Shown here in pieces: positions 7,548-16,216 of a stretch of 64,000 nucleotides of DNA; within the stretch, counting starts at the first letter, position 1; each line of letters opens with the position of its first letter. The notes under the pieces are model-generated. The model had not been told where the DNA came from. It worked only from the letters and a program-made list of their open reading frames with translations, and searched no databases. A program made the position numbers and the translations under genes. The stretch is from Pseudooceanicola marinus (GTDB taxonomy: Bacteria; Pseudomonadota; Alphaproteobacteria; Rhodobacterales; Rhodobacteraceae). The DNA is taken from positions 1 to 64,000 of the forward strand of contig NZ_JAIVMC010000016.1 of the NCBI RefSeq assembly GCF_020177265.1, read 5' to 3'.

Positions 7548-10500
7548 ATGAGCCGAGCCGACAAACTCTCCCCCGACATGGCGCAGACCGCCTTCCTGTC
7601 CGGCACCCAGGCGCTGGCGAAACTGCCGCAGCTGATGCGCCAACGGGACGAAGCGGCGGGGCTGAATACCGCCGGCTATGTCACCGGCTACCGCGGCTCG
7701 CCCCTGGCGCAGCTGGACCGGGAAATGACCAAGGCGGCCAAGGGGTTGGCCGAGAACCATATCCATTTCCACCCCGCGCTGAACGAGGACCTGGCGGTGA
7801 CGGCTGCCTGGGGGACGCAGCAATCGTCGCTCTTCGACGGCGTGCGTTACGACGGGATTTTCGCGCTTTGGTACGGCAAGGGGCCGGGGGTGGACCGGTC
7901 GTTGGACGCCATCCGCCACGCCAATGCCGATGGCACCGATCCCCGGGGCGGCGTTCTGGTGATGATGGGCGACGACCACGGCGCCGTCAGTTCCACCCTG
8001 CCGCATCAGACTGAGCATGACATGATCGCGGTGCAGGTGCCGGTGCTGGCCCCTGCGGGGGTGCAGGATTACCTGCGCTTCGGCCTTCTGGGCTGGGAAA
8101 TGTCGCGCGCGTCCGGCGCCTGGGTGGGGTTCAAATGCCAGACCGAGGTGGTGGAAAGCAGTGCCACCGTGTCGATGGAGGGGCTGAACACCCCCGCCGT
8201 GCTGCCCGAGGGGGCCGGCACCCACGCCCTGCGCTGGCCTGACGGGCCCTTCCCCAAGGAAGCGCGGATCGAGAAGAAGCTGGCGCTGGTGCAGGAATTC
8301 GCGCGCCTGAACGGGTTGGACGAACGGTTTGGCGCAGGGGATGCGAAGATCGGCATCGTCTCGGCGGGCAAAAGCTGGCTCGATCTGCGCGCCGCGCTGG
8401 CCCGTCTGGGCCTGACCGAGGACGACGTGGCGGCCCATGGGATCCGCCTGCTGAAACTGGGCCTGACCTGGCCGATTGATCCCGTGGGGCTGACGCAGTT
8501 CGCCGCAGGTTTGGACGAGCTGATCGTGGTCGAGGAAAAGCGCCCGGTGATCGAGGATCAGGTGAAGGCGATCCTCTTCAACATGGCCACCCGTCCGCGC
8601 GTTTCGGGCAAGACGACGCCCGAGGGCGCGCCGCTGATGTCGGCCTTGGGCGAATTGCACCCGCATGAGATCATGGAAGCGGTGCTGTCGCGCCTGCCCG
8701 ATGCGATGCGTGCCGCGCTGCCCACGCCCGCGCCGATCCTGACCGGCGAGGCCCCCGCAGCAGCACCGGCGCTGGATCGCGACCCCTATTTCTGCTCCGG
8801 CTGCCCGCACAGCCTGTCCACCCGTCTGCCCGACGGCAGCCGCGCCACCACCGGCATTGGCTGCCATATGATGGTGATCGGGGTGGAGGGGCGCAACACC
8901 TCGACCTTTACCCAGATGGGGGCCGAGGGGATCAGCTGGCTGGGCCTGTCGCCCTTCACGGATGAGAAGCACATCTTCGCCAACATGGGCGACGGGACGT
9001 GGTTCCATTCGGGCGCGCTGGCGATCCGGGCCGCCGTCGCGGCGCAGGTCAACATGACCTACAAGGTGCTCTTCAACGATGCTGTCGCCATGACCGGCGG
9101 CCAGCCCCATGATGGTGAGCTGTCGGTGCCCAAGATCGTGAAACAGGTGCTGGCCGAGGGCGTGCGCGAGGTCGTCGTGGTGGCCGAACAGCCCGAGCGG
9201 CTGAAAGGCCAGCTGCCCGATGGCGTGCGCATCTGGCACCGCGACCACATGGACGAGGTGCAGCGTCACCTGCGCGAGGTCGAGGGCGTCACCGTCCTGA
9301 TCTACGACCAGGTCTGCGCCGCCGAGAAACGCCGCCGCCGCAAGTCGGGCGAGTTCCCGAAGATCGCCAAGCGGGTCTTCATCAACGATCTGGTCTGCGA
9401 GGGCTGCGGTGATTGCTCGGCGCAGTCGGGCTGTATCTCCATCGAGCCGGAAGAGACCGAGTTCGGCCGCAAGAGGCGGATCAACCAGTCGTCCTGCAAC
9501 GGCGATACGTCTTGCCTGAAGGGGTTCTGCCCCAGCTTCATCAGCGTCGAGGGGGGCCGCCTGAAGAAACCCGGCAAGGCCGAGGCGAAGACCGATAGCG
9601 CGCCCTTGCCCGACCCGGAGGTGCCGCGCATCGACGGGGTTTACAACCTGATGCTGGCCGGGATCGGCGGGACCGGGGTGCTGACGGTCAGCCAGGTGCT
9701 GGCGCGGGCCGCGCATCTGGACGGGCTGGCGGTGCAGTCGCTGGATCAGACCGGGCTGGCGCAGAAGAACGGCTCGGTCGTCGGGCACCTACGGCTGGCG
9801 CCGGATGCCCATGACCTGACGGCGGCCCGGGTTGGCGAAGGCGAGGCCGATCTGGTGCTGGCCTTCGACATGCTGGTGGCGCGGTCGGCCAAGGTGCGGC
9901 CGATGCTGGGGCAGGGACGGACGCGGGTGGTGGTGGATGACCGTTTGGCGCCGAACGCCAGCTTCGTGCAGAACACGGCGATGGAATTCCGCAAATCCTC
10001 TGGGCTGGAGGCGCTGAAGGGGATGGTCGGGCAGGGGCATTGCCTGGTGGTGCCCGGCACCGATCTGGCGCTGACCACCATGGGGGATGCGATTGCTACC
10101 AACCTGCTGATCCTGGGCTATGCCTGGCAGAAGGGGCTGGTGCCGGTCGGCGCCGAGGCCCTGCGCGAGGCCCTGCTGGGCGCGCGCGGCGGTGAGGCCA
10201 ACCTGACCACCTTCGACTGGGGCCGCCGCGCGGCGGTGGAGCCGGATCTGCTGGACCGTCTGGGCGGCGCGCCGGAACCGGAGGCCGCGGTGGAGGAAGA
10301 AACTCTCGAGCAGCTGATTGCGCGGCGGGCGGAGTTCCTGACCGGCTATCAGTCGGGGCGCTATGCGAAACGCTATCTGCGGCTGGTGGATCAAGCCAAG
10401 GCCGCCGAGGCGCCCCTGGGCCGGGAGGCGTTCACCCGCGCCGTGGCCCAGACCGCCTTCCGCCTGATGGCTTACAAGGATGAATACGAGGTCGCGCGGT

Positions 10501-10913
10501 TGCATCTGGACGCGGCGCAGAAGGCGCGGCTGTCGGAGACCTTCGAAGGGGATTACAAGATCCGCTATCATCTGGCGCCGCCGGTGCTGTCGAAGACCGA
10601 TCCGCGCACCGGACGCACGGCGAAGCGCGAGTTTGGCCCTTGGATCGAATCCGGGTTCCGCGTGCTGGCGGCGATGAAAGGGCTGCGCGGGACGGCGCTG
10701 GATCCCTTCGGGCGGACCGAGGAACGGCGCATGGAACGTGCGCTGGTGGCGGAGTTCGAGGCGGAGGTGGCGGCGCTGGCCGATACGCTCACCGCCGAGA
10801 CCCACGCCCGCGCCGTGGAACTGGCCGAGTTGCCGCAGATGGTGCGTGGTTTCGGTCCGGTGAAGGAGGCGAATGTGGCCGCCTATCGGGCGAAACGGGC
10901 CGAGTTGGGCTGA
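7548..10913 (+). CDS. Indolepyruvate ferredoxin oxidoreductase, fused alpha-beta form
   Basis: Thiamine-diphosphate enzyme converting aryl- or branched 2-oxoacids plus CoA to acyl-CoA, CO2 and reduced ferredoxin. The 1121-residue protein fuses IorA and IorB: an N-terminal pyrimidine-binding domain (GYVTGYRGSPLAQLD near 45), a ThDP-binding domain around 415-560 with the FCSGCPHS motif and GDGTWFHSG, a short cysteine cluster CEGCGDCSAQSGC (about 616-628) followed by CNGDTSCLKGFC for Fe-S binding, and a C-terminal gamma/beta domain starting at LMLAGIGGTGVLTVSQ (about 702). Fused forms like this are common in Proteobacteria, including aerobes. It converges with an ADP-forming acyl-CoA synthetase that could conserve the thioester energy. 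Substrate (indolepyruvate, phenylpyruvate or other) is inferred. Confidence 0.93.
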   Translation: MSRADKLSPDMAQTAFLSGTQALAKLPQLMRQRDEAAGLNTAGYVTGYRGSPLAQLDREMTKAAKGLAENHIHFHPALNEDLAVTAAWGTQQSSLFDGVRYDGIFALWYGKGPGVDRSLDAIRHANADGTDPRGGVLVMMGDDHGAVSSTLPHQTEHDMIAVQVPVLAPAGVQDYLRFGLLGWEMSRASGAWVGFKCQTEVVESSATVSMEGLNTPAVLPEGAGTHALRWPDGPFPKEARIEKKLALVQEFARLNGLDERFGAGDAKIGIVSAGKSWLDLRAALARLGLTEDDVAAHGIRLLKLGLTWPIDPVGLTQFAAGLDELIVVEEKRPVIEDQVKAILFNMATRPRVSGKTTPEGAPLMSALGELHPHEIMEAVLSRLPDAMRAALPTPAPILTGEAPAAAPALDRDPYFCSGCPHSLSTRLPDGSRATTGIGCHMMVIGVEGRNTSTFTQMGAEGISWLGLSPFTDEKHIFANMGDGTWFHSGALAIRAAVAAQVNMTYKVLFNDAVAMTGGQPHDGELSVPKIVKQVLAEGVREVVVVAEQPERLKGQLPDGVRIWHRDHMDEVQRHLREVEGVTVLIYDQVCAAEKRRRRKSGEFPKIAKRVFINDLVCEGCGDCSAQSGCISIEPEETEFGRKRRINQSSCNGDTSCLKGFCPSFISVEGGRLKKPGKAEAKTDSAPLPDPEVPRIDGVYNLMLAGIGGTGVLTVSQVLARAAHLDGLAVQSLDQTGLAQKNGSVVGHLRLAPDAHDLTAARVGEGEADLVLAFDMLVARSAKVRPMLGQGRTRVVVDDRLAPNASFVQNTAMEFRKSSGLEALKGMVGQGHCLVVPGTDLALTTMGDAIATNLLILGYAWQKGLVPVGAEALREALLGARGGEANLTTFDWGRRAAVEPDLLDRLGGAPEPEAAVEEETLEQLIARRAEFLTGYQSGRYAKRYLRLVDQAKAAEAPLGREAFTRAVAQTAFRLMAYKDEYEVARLHLDAAQKARLSETFEGDYKIRYHLAPPVLSKTDPRTGRTAKREFGPWIESGFRVLAAMKGLRGTALDPFGRTEERRMERALVAEFEAEVAALADTLTAETHARAVELAELPQMVRGFGPVKEANVAAYRAKRAELG

Positions 10914-10914
10914 A

Positions 10915-10949
10915 CAGAAAAAGGCCGGGACGCCGCAGGGCGCCCCGGC
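10915..10949 (-). terminator. Terminator of the acyl-CoA synthetase unit
   Basis: GCCGGGACGC (10924-10933) pairs with GCGCCCCGGC (10940-10949) with one mismatch and a 6-nt loop. The minus strand then reads CCTTTTTCTG, a U-rich tail, just after the synthetase stop at 10979. It also lies just past the end of the convergent oxidoreductase gene. Confidence 0.7.
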
Positions 10950-10978
10950 AGTCGGGGAGAGTTCCGAGGGGCGCGCCG

Positions 10979-13084
10979 TCAGTCCGGCGCGCTCTTTTTC
11001 GTCAGGATCAGCGCATCGAGCAGGCGCAGGCCCCCGCCCTGGTTCAGCGGCAGGGCGCGGACCGGGTTCAGGTCCACGGCCTCCAAAGCGTCGGCATGGG
11101 CGCAGCCCCAGTCGGACAGCGCCACCATGGCACGGATCAGCGCCGCACGATCGCAGGGCGGCGCCCCGCGATAGCCGTCCAGAAGCGCGTCCAGACGGGT
11201 GCGCTTCAGGAGTGCCGCGGCGCTGTCGCGCGTCAGCGGAAGGAGCTCAAACGCCGCATCGTCCAGCAGTTCCACCAGGGTTCCGCCCAGGCCCACCACA
11301 AGGCCCGGCCCAAAGGGCGGGCTGTCGACGAGGCCCAGCATGGCGTCGACGCCTTCGCCCACCATTTCCTGCACCAATACCCCGTCGAGCCGCGCCTCGG
11401 GCGCATAGGCGCGGGCGGAGGTCATGATGCGGTCGAAGACGTCCGCCGCCTGTTCGGTGGCGACCGAGAGCGCCACGCCCCCGGCTTCGGTCTTGTGGGA
11501 GATATCGGGGGAGGCGATTTTCAGCACCGCGAGGCCGGGCAGGGCGGAGACGGCCTCTGCCGCCGCTTCGGCGCTGGTGACCAGCTGTTCCGAGGGGCCG
11601 GGCAGGCCGAGGGGGGCCATCAGGGCGCGGGCCTCGGATTCGCTGAGCGAGGCGGGCAGGGGGGCGGTGCCGTTCGGCGCGCGCCAGGTGACCGCGCGCG
11701 GCGTGGTGGCCCATTGGGCCGTCGCCGTGAGCGCGGGCCGGGTGCCTTGCAGGCGGGCGGCGGCGCCGTAGGCCGTGGCCACGGTGTCATGCAGACCCGC
11801 CGAGAGGTTGGCGAGCGCCATGACGGGCGTTTGCCCGGAATAGGCGGCGACGGCCCCGGCGATGCCGTGGTATTCGGCGGCCATGTCGGGGGCCATGGCG
11901 GGCGGTGCATCCTGGGCAGCCAGCACCACGCCGACGCCCGGGTCGGCGTCGAGGATGTCCAGCACCTTCGTATAAAGCGACGGATCGCCAAAGGGTGCGC
12001 CGGTCACGTCCAGCGGGTTCTGCGGCGTGGCGAAGCCGGGCAGCAGGTCGCGCAGGGCGGTGACGGAGGCCTCTGACAGGTCGGCCAGGGGCAGGCCCGC
12101 CTCGGCGGCGATGTCGGCCACATGGGCGACGCCGCCGCCGGAGACGCCCAGCACGGCGGCGCGGGGCAGGGCAGGGGGCGCAGGATAGGCCTGCGCCAGT
12201 TGCAGGGCGGCCAGGAAACTGTCCATGTCGGGCATGTCCAGCAGGCCCACCCGGGCGCAGAAGGCCCGCGCCGCGTCCTCGGTCCCGGCCAGGGCGCCGG
12301 TATGGGCGGCGGTGGCCCGTTGACCGGCGGCGGACCGGCCGACGCGCAGGGCGACGGCGGTCTTGCCGCCGGCGTGCACCTGCTCCATCGCGGCAGCGAG
12401 GGCGTCGGGGTCGCCCATGTCCTCGATCACCATCGCGATGGTGTCGACGCCGGGGTCAGTGGCGAAATGGGCGACGTAATCGGCCAGCCCGGTGACGGCA
12501 GAGTTGCCGGCCGAGACCAGCGCGGCCAGTCCGATCTGCCCCGAATGCGCCAGGGCAATGGCCGAGGCGCCGGAGGCGGAGATCAGCGCGGTGCGCCCGC
12601 GTGGCAGGTCGGGCGAGATGGTCGAGGAGTAGAGCGCGGCGCCGCTGTCGCAGGCCACGAGGCCGAGGCAGTTCGGGCCGCAGACGGCCATGCCATGTCG
12701 GCGTGCGATCTCGGCCACCTGCGCCTCAAGCGCGGCCCCCTCGGGGCCGGTTTCACCGAAGCCCGAGGCCAGGATGACGGCAGCGCGGGCGCCCATGCGG
12801 CCTGCTTCGTCGAGCGTGTCGGGGACCAGTTCGGCGCGCAGCCCGATCACCACGCAGTCGGGGCGGGTGTCGAGCGCGGAGAGCGATGGAAAGGCCGTCA
12901 GACCGAAGACCGACTCCGCCTTGGGGTGCACCGGGATCACCCGGCCCGCAAAGCCGAAGCGGGCGAGGTTCTTCATCACGTAGCCGGCGGAATTGCCCTC
13001 CCGCTCTGACGCGCCCACCACCGCGATGGTGGCGGGGGCGAAGAGGGCGTTAAGCGCCCCGGCTCGGGGCTCAGTCGAGGCCAC
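10979..13084 (-). CDS. Acyl-CoA synthetase (NDP/ADP-forming), fused alpha-beta
   Basis: Reversible acid + ATP + CoA to acyl-CoA + ADP + Pi ligase (ACD/AcdAB superfamily). The 701-residue protein has a CoA-binding Rossmann domain (VVGASEREGNSAGY at about 18-31), a succinyl-CoA-ligase-like flavodoxin domain with GPNCLGLV, the phosphohistidine segment TAAHTGALAGT at about 255-265, and a C-terminal ATP-grasp domain including ISHKTEAGGVAL. The GTG start at 13084 overlaps the upstream crotonase stop by 14 bp, so the two are translationally linked. Together with the indolepyruvate oxidoreductase it could release arylacetates or other acids while making ATP, as known in archaea, or activate acids for crotonase processing. 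No strong Shine-Dalgarno is visible, so the start is provisional. Confidence 0.88.
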   Translation of the reverse strand: MASTEPRAGALNALFAPATIAVVGASEREGNSAGYVMKNLARFGFAGRVIPVHPKAESVFGLTAFPSLSALDTRPDCVVIGLRAELVPDTLDEAGRMGARAAVILASGFGETGPEGAALEAQVAEIARRHGMAVCGPNCLGLVACDSGAALYSSTISPDLPRGRTALISASGASAIALAHSGQIGLAALVSAGNSAVTGLADYVAHFATDPGVDTIAMVIEDMGDPDALAAAMEQVHAGGKTAVALRVGRSAAGQRATAAHTGALAGTEDAARAFCARVGLLDMPDMDSFLAALQLAQAYPAPPALPRAAVLGVSGGGVAHVADIAAEAGLPLADLSEASVTALRDLLPGFATPQNPLDVTGAPFGDPSLYTKVLDILDADPGVGVVLAAQDAPPAMAPDMAAEYHGIAGAVAAYSGQTPVMALANLSAGLHDTVATAYGAAARLQGTRPALTATAQWATTPRAVTWRAPNGTAPLPASLSESEARALMAPLGLPGPSEQLVTSAEAAAEAVSALPGLAVLKIASPDISHKTEAGGVALSVATEQAADVFDRIMTSARAYAPEARLDGVLVQEMVGEGVDAMLGLVDSPPFGPGLVVGLGGTLVELLDDAAFELLPLTRDSAAALLKRTRLDALLDGYRGAPPCDRAALIRAMVALSDWGCAHADALEAVDLNPVRALPLNQGGGLRLLDALILTKKSAPD

Positions 13085-13880
13085 GGAAGGGCCCGTCGCG
13101 ATATTCGAGGTATTCCTTCAGCGTCATCTTGGCGAGCTTGCGCATCCATTCCTCGCCCTCGTCGGTGACGTGCAGACCGGCGATGGAGGTGATGTTGTAA
13201 TCAAACGACGCCTGAAGACCGGCCACCATCTGCTGGTTGTTGATCGACTTCTTGGTGTATTTCAGCGCGGGCGTGGGCATCCGGGCCATCTTGCGGGCCA
13301 GATTTTCGGCGCGCAGGGTCAGTTCGTCCGCCGGCACCACCTTGTTCACGAGGCGCATCTTGTCGGCCTCCTCGGCGTCGATGATGTCGCCGGTGAACAT
13401 GAGGTAACGCACGTCGCGGGTGTGCAGCAGCCAGGGCATCATCAGCGCGGGCGGGCCGGAGTTGTGGCGCACTTCGGGTTCGCCGAACTTGGCGTTGTCG
13501 GCGGCGATGGCCAGGTCGCAGGACATCATCAGCTCCAGCGCGCCGGCGAGGCAGTAGCCGTTGACGGCGGCGATCACGGGGATCGGGGCCTTCCAGATGT
13601 TCAGAAGCGCGGTGGCGTTCTCGGTCATGTCCTCGACCCAGAAGTCGAAATCGACGACGAAATCACCGCCCTGAAGGTCATAGCCCGAGCTGAACGCCCG
13701 GCCCGCGCCGGTGATGATCAGGGCGTTCACGTCAGGATCCTCGACGGCCTCGGCCAGGGCGGCGTCGATCTCGCGGATGCAGTCCTTGTTCATCGCGTTC
13801 AGCTTGTCGGGCCGGTTCAGCGTGATGGTGGCGAACTTGTCGTCGGGATCCTTGGTGTAGAGGATCGTTTCGTAACTCAT
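13071..13880 (-). CDS. Enoyl-CoA hydratase/isomerase (crotonase) family protein
   Basis: A 269-residue crotonase-fold enzyme acting on CoA thioesters. The oxyanion-hole segments AFSSGYDLQGGD (about 65-76) and GYCLAGALELMMSCDLAIAA (about 111-130) are present. Glutamate in ALELM occupies a position used by some hydratases, but the second catalytic glutamate is not clear, so hydratase, isomerase or other crotonase activity cannot be separated. It is the promoter-proximal gene of a two-gene unit with the ADP-forming acyl-CoA synthetase, which overlaps its stop, and an AGGAG-like sequence precedes the ATG at 13880. Acting on a product of the synthetase is the natural reading. Confidence 0.85.
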   Translation of the reverse strand: MSYETILYTKDPDDKFATITLNRPDKLNAMNKDCIREIDAALAEAVEDPDVNALIITGAGRAFSSGYDLQGGDFVVDFDFWVEDMTENATALLNIWKAPIPVIAAVNGYCLAGALELMMSCDLAIAADNAKFGEPEVRHNSGPPALMMPWLLHTRDVRYLMFTGDIIDAEEADKMRLVNKVVPADELTLRAENLARKMARMPTPALKYTKKSINNQQMVAGLQASFDYNITSIAGLHVTDEGEEWMRKLAKMTLKEYLEYRDGPFRGLD

Positions 13881-13941
13881 GGGAAAGCTCCTGTCGGGTG
13901 GCCCGGGGGCCTGGTTCTATTGGGGCCGGGGAGGGCCCTGA

Positions 13942-13973
13942 ACGAAACGGGCGGCAGGGTGCCCCGCCGCCCG
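13942..13973 (-). terminator. Terminator of psuKG
   Basis: CGGGCGGC (13948-13955) and GCCGCCCG (13966-13973) form an 8-bp stem with a 10-nt loop, followed on the minus strand by TTTCGTTC. It begins 8 bp after the psuG stop. Confidence 0.65.
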
Positions 13974-13980
13974 GTCCGGA

Positions 13981-14895
13981 TCACTTGGCGGACATGGCCA
14001 CCGCGATGTCGGCGGCCAGGCGCGCGTTGTTGCGCACCAGCGAGATATTGGCCTTCAGGCTACGGCCTTCGCTTTTCTCGACGATGCGGGCCAGCAGGAA
14101 GGGGGTCAGTTCCTTGCGGGTCACGCCCTGGGCGTCGGCGGCGGCGATGGCCTCGTCGATGATGCCGTCGATCTCGGCAGGCGCCAGCGCGTCTGCCTCG
14201 GGGACCGGGTTGGCGACCAGGACGCCGGTGCCGGTGCCCAGGCTGTCATGGGCGTCGATGGCGGCGGCCAGGTCGGTGGCGCTGTCCAGACGGTGATCGG
14301 CGGGGTAGCCGCTTTCGCGGGCGAAGAAGGCGGGGAAGGCGTCGGTGCCGTAGGCGATCACCGGCACGCGGTTGGTTTCCAGCACTTCCAGCGTCTTGGG
14401 GATGTCGAGGATCGACTTCACCCCCGCGCAGACCACGGTGACGGGGGTGGCGCCCAATTCGGTCAGGTCGGCGGAGACGTCCCAGCTGTGCTCGGCGCCA
14501 CGGTGCACGCCGCCGACGCCGCCGGTGGCGAAGACGCGGATGCCGGCGAGCGCGGCCAGGCGCATGGTGGCGGACACCGTGGTGCCGGCGGAGGCCTTGC
14601 GCACCATGGCCACGGCCAGATCGCGGCCCGAGGCCTTCACGCAGTCGGTGTCCTGGGCGAGCGCGTCCAGCTCTGCCTCGGTCAGGCCGATCTTGATCTC
14701 GCCCTTCACCACGGCAATCGTCGCCGGGATGGCGCCACGGGCGCGGATCTCGCCCTCGACCGCCAGGGCGGTTTCGAGATTGGCGGGGTAGGGCATGCCG
14801 TGGGTGATGATGGTGGATTCCAGGGCAACGACGGGGGCGCCCTTGGCGAGCGCGTCGGCGACCTCGGGGGTGAGGGTCAGCATGTCGGGGGTCAT
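13981..14895 (-). CDS. psuG: Pseudouridine-5'-phosphate glycosidase
   Basis: PsuG splits the C-C glycosidic bond of pseudouridine 5'-phosphate to ribose 5-phosphate and uracil. The 304-residue length is standard. Conserved blocks include VVALESTIITHGMPYPAN near the N-terminus, VVKGEIKIGL, the SGRDLAVAM region, FATGGVGGVHRGAE, and the C-terminal PFLLARI segment. Its ATG abuts the psuK stop (TAG immediately before), so kinase and glycosidase are made as one unit in pathway order. The family is highly conserved, and the assignment is secure. Confidence 0.95.
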   Translation of the reverse strand: MTPDMLTLTPEVADALAKGAPVVALESTIITHGMPYPANLETALAVEGEIRARGAIPATIAVVKGEIKIGLTEAELDALAQDTDCVKASGRDLAVAMVRKASAGTTVSATMRLAALAGIRVFATGGVGGVHRGAEHSWDVSADLTELGATPVTVVCAGVKSILDIPKTLEVLETNRVPVIAYGTDAFPAFFARESGYPADHRLDSATDLAAAIDAHDSLGTGTGVLVANPVPEADALAPAEIDGIIDEAIAAADAQGVTRKELTPFLLARIVEKSEGRSLKANISLVRNNARLAADIAVAMSAK

Positions 14896-16053
14896 CTAGG
14901 CGGATACTCCGGGATCTAGGGAGGAGGAGGAGGACAGGGCGGTGCCCTGCGGCAAACGGTGGTGCTGCTGGTCGAGGAAGGCGGCGCTGAGGTCGGCGCG
15001 CACGGTGGTGGCGGTTTCCACGGTCAGCGCGGCCAGAAGGGCGCCGGTGCGGGCGGCCTCGGCCAGGGGCTGCCCGGCGAGGGTGGCATGCAGGGTGCCG
15101 GCGATCATCGCATCGCCCGCCCCCGTCACCTCGACCGGGTGGGAGGGGATGGCGGGCACATGGGTGACGCCGCTGTCGTCGGCCACCACCAGCCCCTGGG
15201 TGCCGGTGCTGACCACCACGCCGCTGACGCCGCGTGCGCGCAGGGCCTGAGCGGCCTCGGCCGCGCCGGTGGAATCGGCCGGGAAACTGCCCGAAAGATA
15301 GGCGCTGGCCTCGTCCAGGTTCATGAACAGCAGCCCGACGCCGGTCAGATCGGCGGGCAGGCGCTGTGCCTTGTGGGTCGAGACCGGGTCGATCGCCAGG
15401 GTGTAGCGCGCCCCGCGAGAGCGTTCGATCAGGGTGCGGATCGTCTCCATCGGCGGGTTGCAGTCGGAAAACAGCAGGGTGGCGCTGGTCAGATGGGCGC
15501 GGGCGCGCTCCAGCCGGTCGGGGGTCAGCTCCTCGAAGATGTCCATGTCGGCGATGCCCAGGTCGAGGTCCCCGTCGGGCGACAGGATCGCGCAGTATTC
15601 GGCGGTGGAGCGGTGGCGCGACAGGGCCACCTGGGAGACATCGACGCCCCGGTCGCGCAGGTGGCCCAGCAGGGTGCGCCCGGTCTGATCGTCGCCGACC
15701 ACCGAGACGAAGCTGGTGTCATGCCCCAGAAGGGCGAGGTTTTCCAGCACGTTACGCGCCACCCCGCCGTAGGAATGAAACCCCGTGGCCGGGTTCGAGG
15801 TGCCGCGCACAAGGGGCTGGCTGGCCTGGAACTTCCGGTCGAAGACGGCGCCGCCGAGACAGACCACCCGCTTGGCCGCCGGCAGGACGTAGCCGCGCCC
15901 CAGGATGTAGCCCTTGCGGGTCAGCGAGACGATATGGGCGGCCACCGTCGACCGGGCGATCGACATCTGGTCCGCCAGCTCCTGCTGGCCGGCGAAGGGG
16001 TTCTGGGTGATGTGCGTCAGGATCGCCGCTTCGAGAGGCGAAAGGTCATCCAT
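14896..16053 (-). CDS. psuK: Pseudouridine kinase with N-terminal winged-helix domain
   Basis: PfkB-family kinase that phosphorylates pseudouridine for PsuG. Residues about 1-60 form a MarR/HTH-like winged helix (SPLEAAILTHITQNPFAGQQ, then the recognition helix region RSTVAAHIVSLTRKGYILG). The ribokinase fold follows, with the N-terminal signature around GFHSYGGVARNVLENLALLG and the C-terminal catalytic GAGDAMIAGTLHA. At 385 residues it is about 70 longer than E. coli PsuK, the difference being the HTH. Such HTH-kinase fusions suggest the enzyme may also regulate its own operon. The divergent intergenic region holds a 15-bp direct repeat (16089-16122) as a possible target. Confidence 0.92.
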   Translation of the reverse strand: MDDLSPLEAAILTHITQNPFAGQQELADQMSIARSTVAAHIVSLTRKGYILGRGYVLPAAKRVVCLGGAVFDRKFQASQPLVRGTSNPATGFHSYGGVARNVLENLALLGHDTSFVSVVGDDQTGRTLLGHLRDRGVDVSQVALSRHRSTAEYCAILSPDGDLDLGIADMDIFEELTPDRLERARAHLTSATLLFSDCNPPMETIRTLIERSRGARYTLAIDPVSTHKAQRLPADLTGVGLLFMNLDEASAYLSGSFPADSTGAAEAAQALRARGVSGVVVSTGTQGLVVADDSGVTHVPAIPSHPVEVTGAGDAMIAGTLHATLAGQPLAEAARTGALLAALTVETATTVRADLSAAFLDQQHHRLPQGTALSSSSSLDPGVSA

Positions 16054-16088
16054 GGCGATTTTTCCTCGGGGACGTTGTTATTTCTGTA

Positions 16089-16122
16089 GACAACAAGTGT
16101 TTTGGTCGTCAACAGTTGTTTT
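16089..16122. promoter_or_regulatory. Direct repeat in the psuK / oxygenase divergent promoter region
   Basis: GACAACAAGTGTTTT (16089-16103) and GTCAACAGTTGTTTT (16108-16122) match at 12 of 15 positions with 19-bp periodicity. A TTGTT at 16075 pairs with AACAA at 16092 as an inverted element. The region is AT-rich for this genome and lies between psuK and the oxygenase. The operator role is inferred. Confidence 0.4.
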
Positions 16123-16216
16123 ATGACGCAGCGGAAGCCTGATTTCACAAGGGCTCCGCGGCGCGACAGAGGCGTCCCGCATGGCGGAGGCGCCCGGCAC
16201 GACAAGGAGGTTTGCC

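Noticed and set aside
5976-9788. Very long open frame (1270 codons) on the minus strand
   Set aside because: It lies opposite the FAD oxidase and indolepyruvate oxidoreductase, which have clear family motifs. GC-rich codon bias on one strand leaves the opposite frame without stops; its translation is low-complexity R/G/H/Q-rich with no domain.
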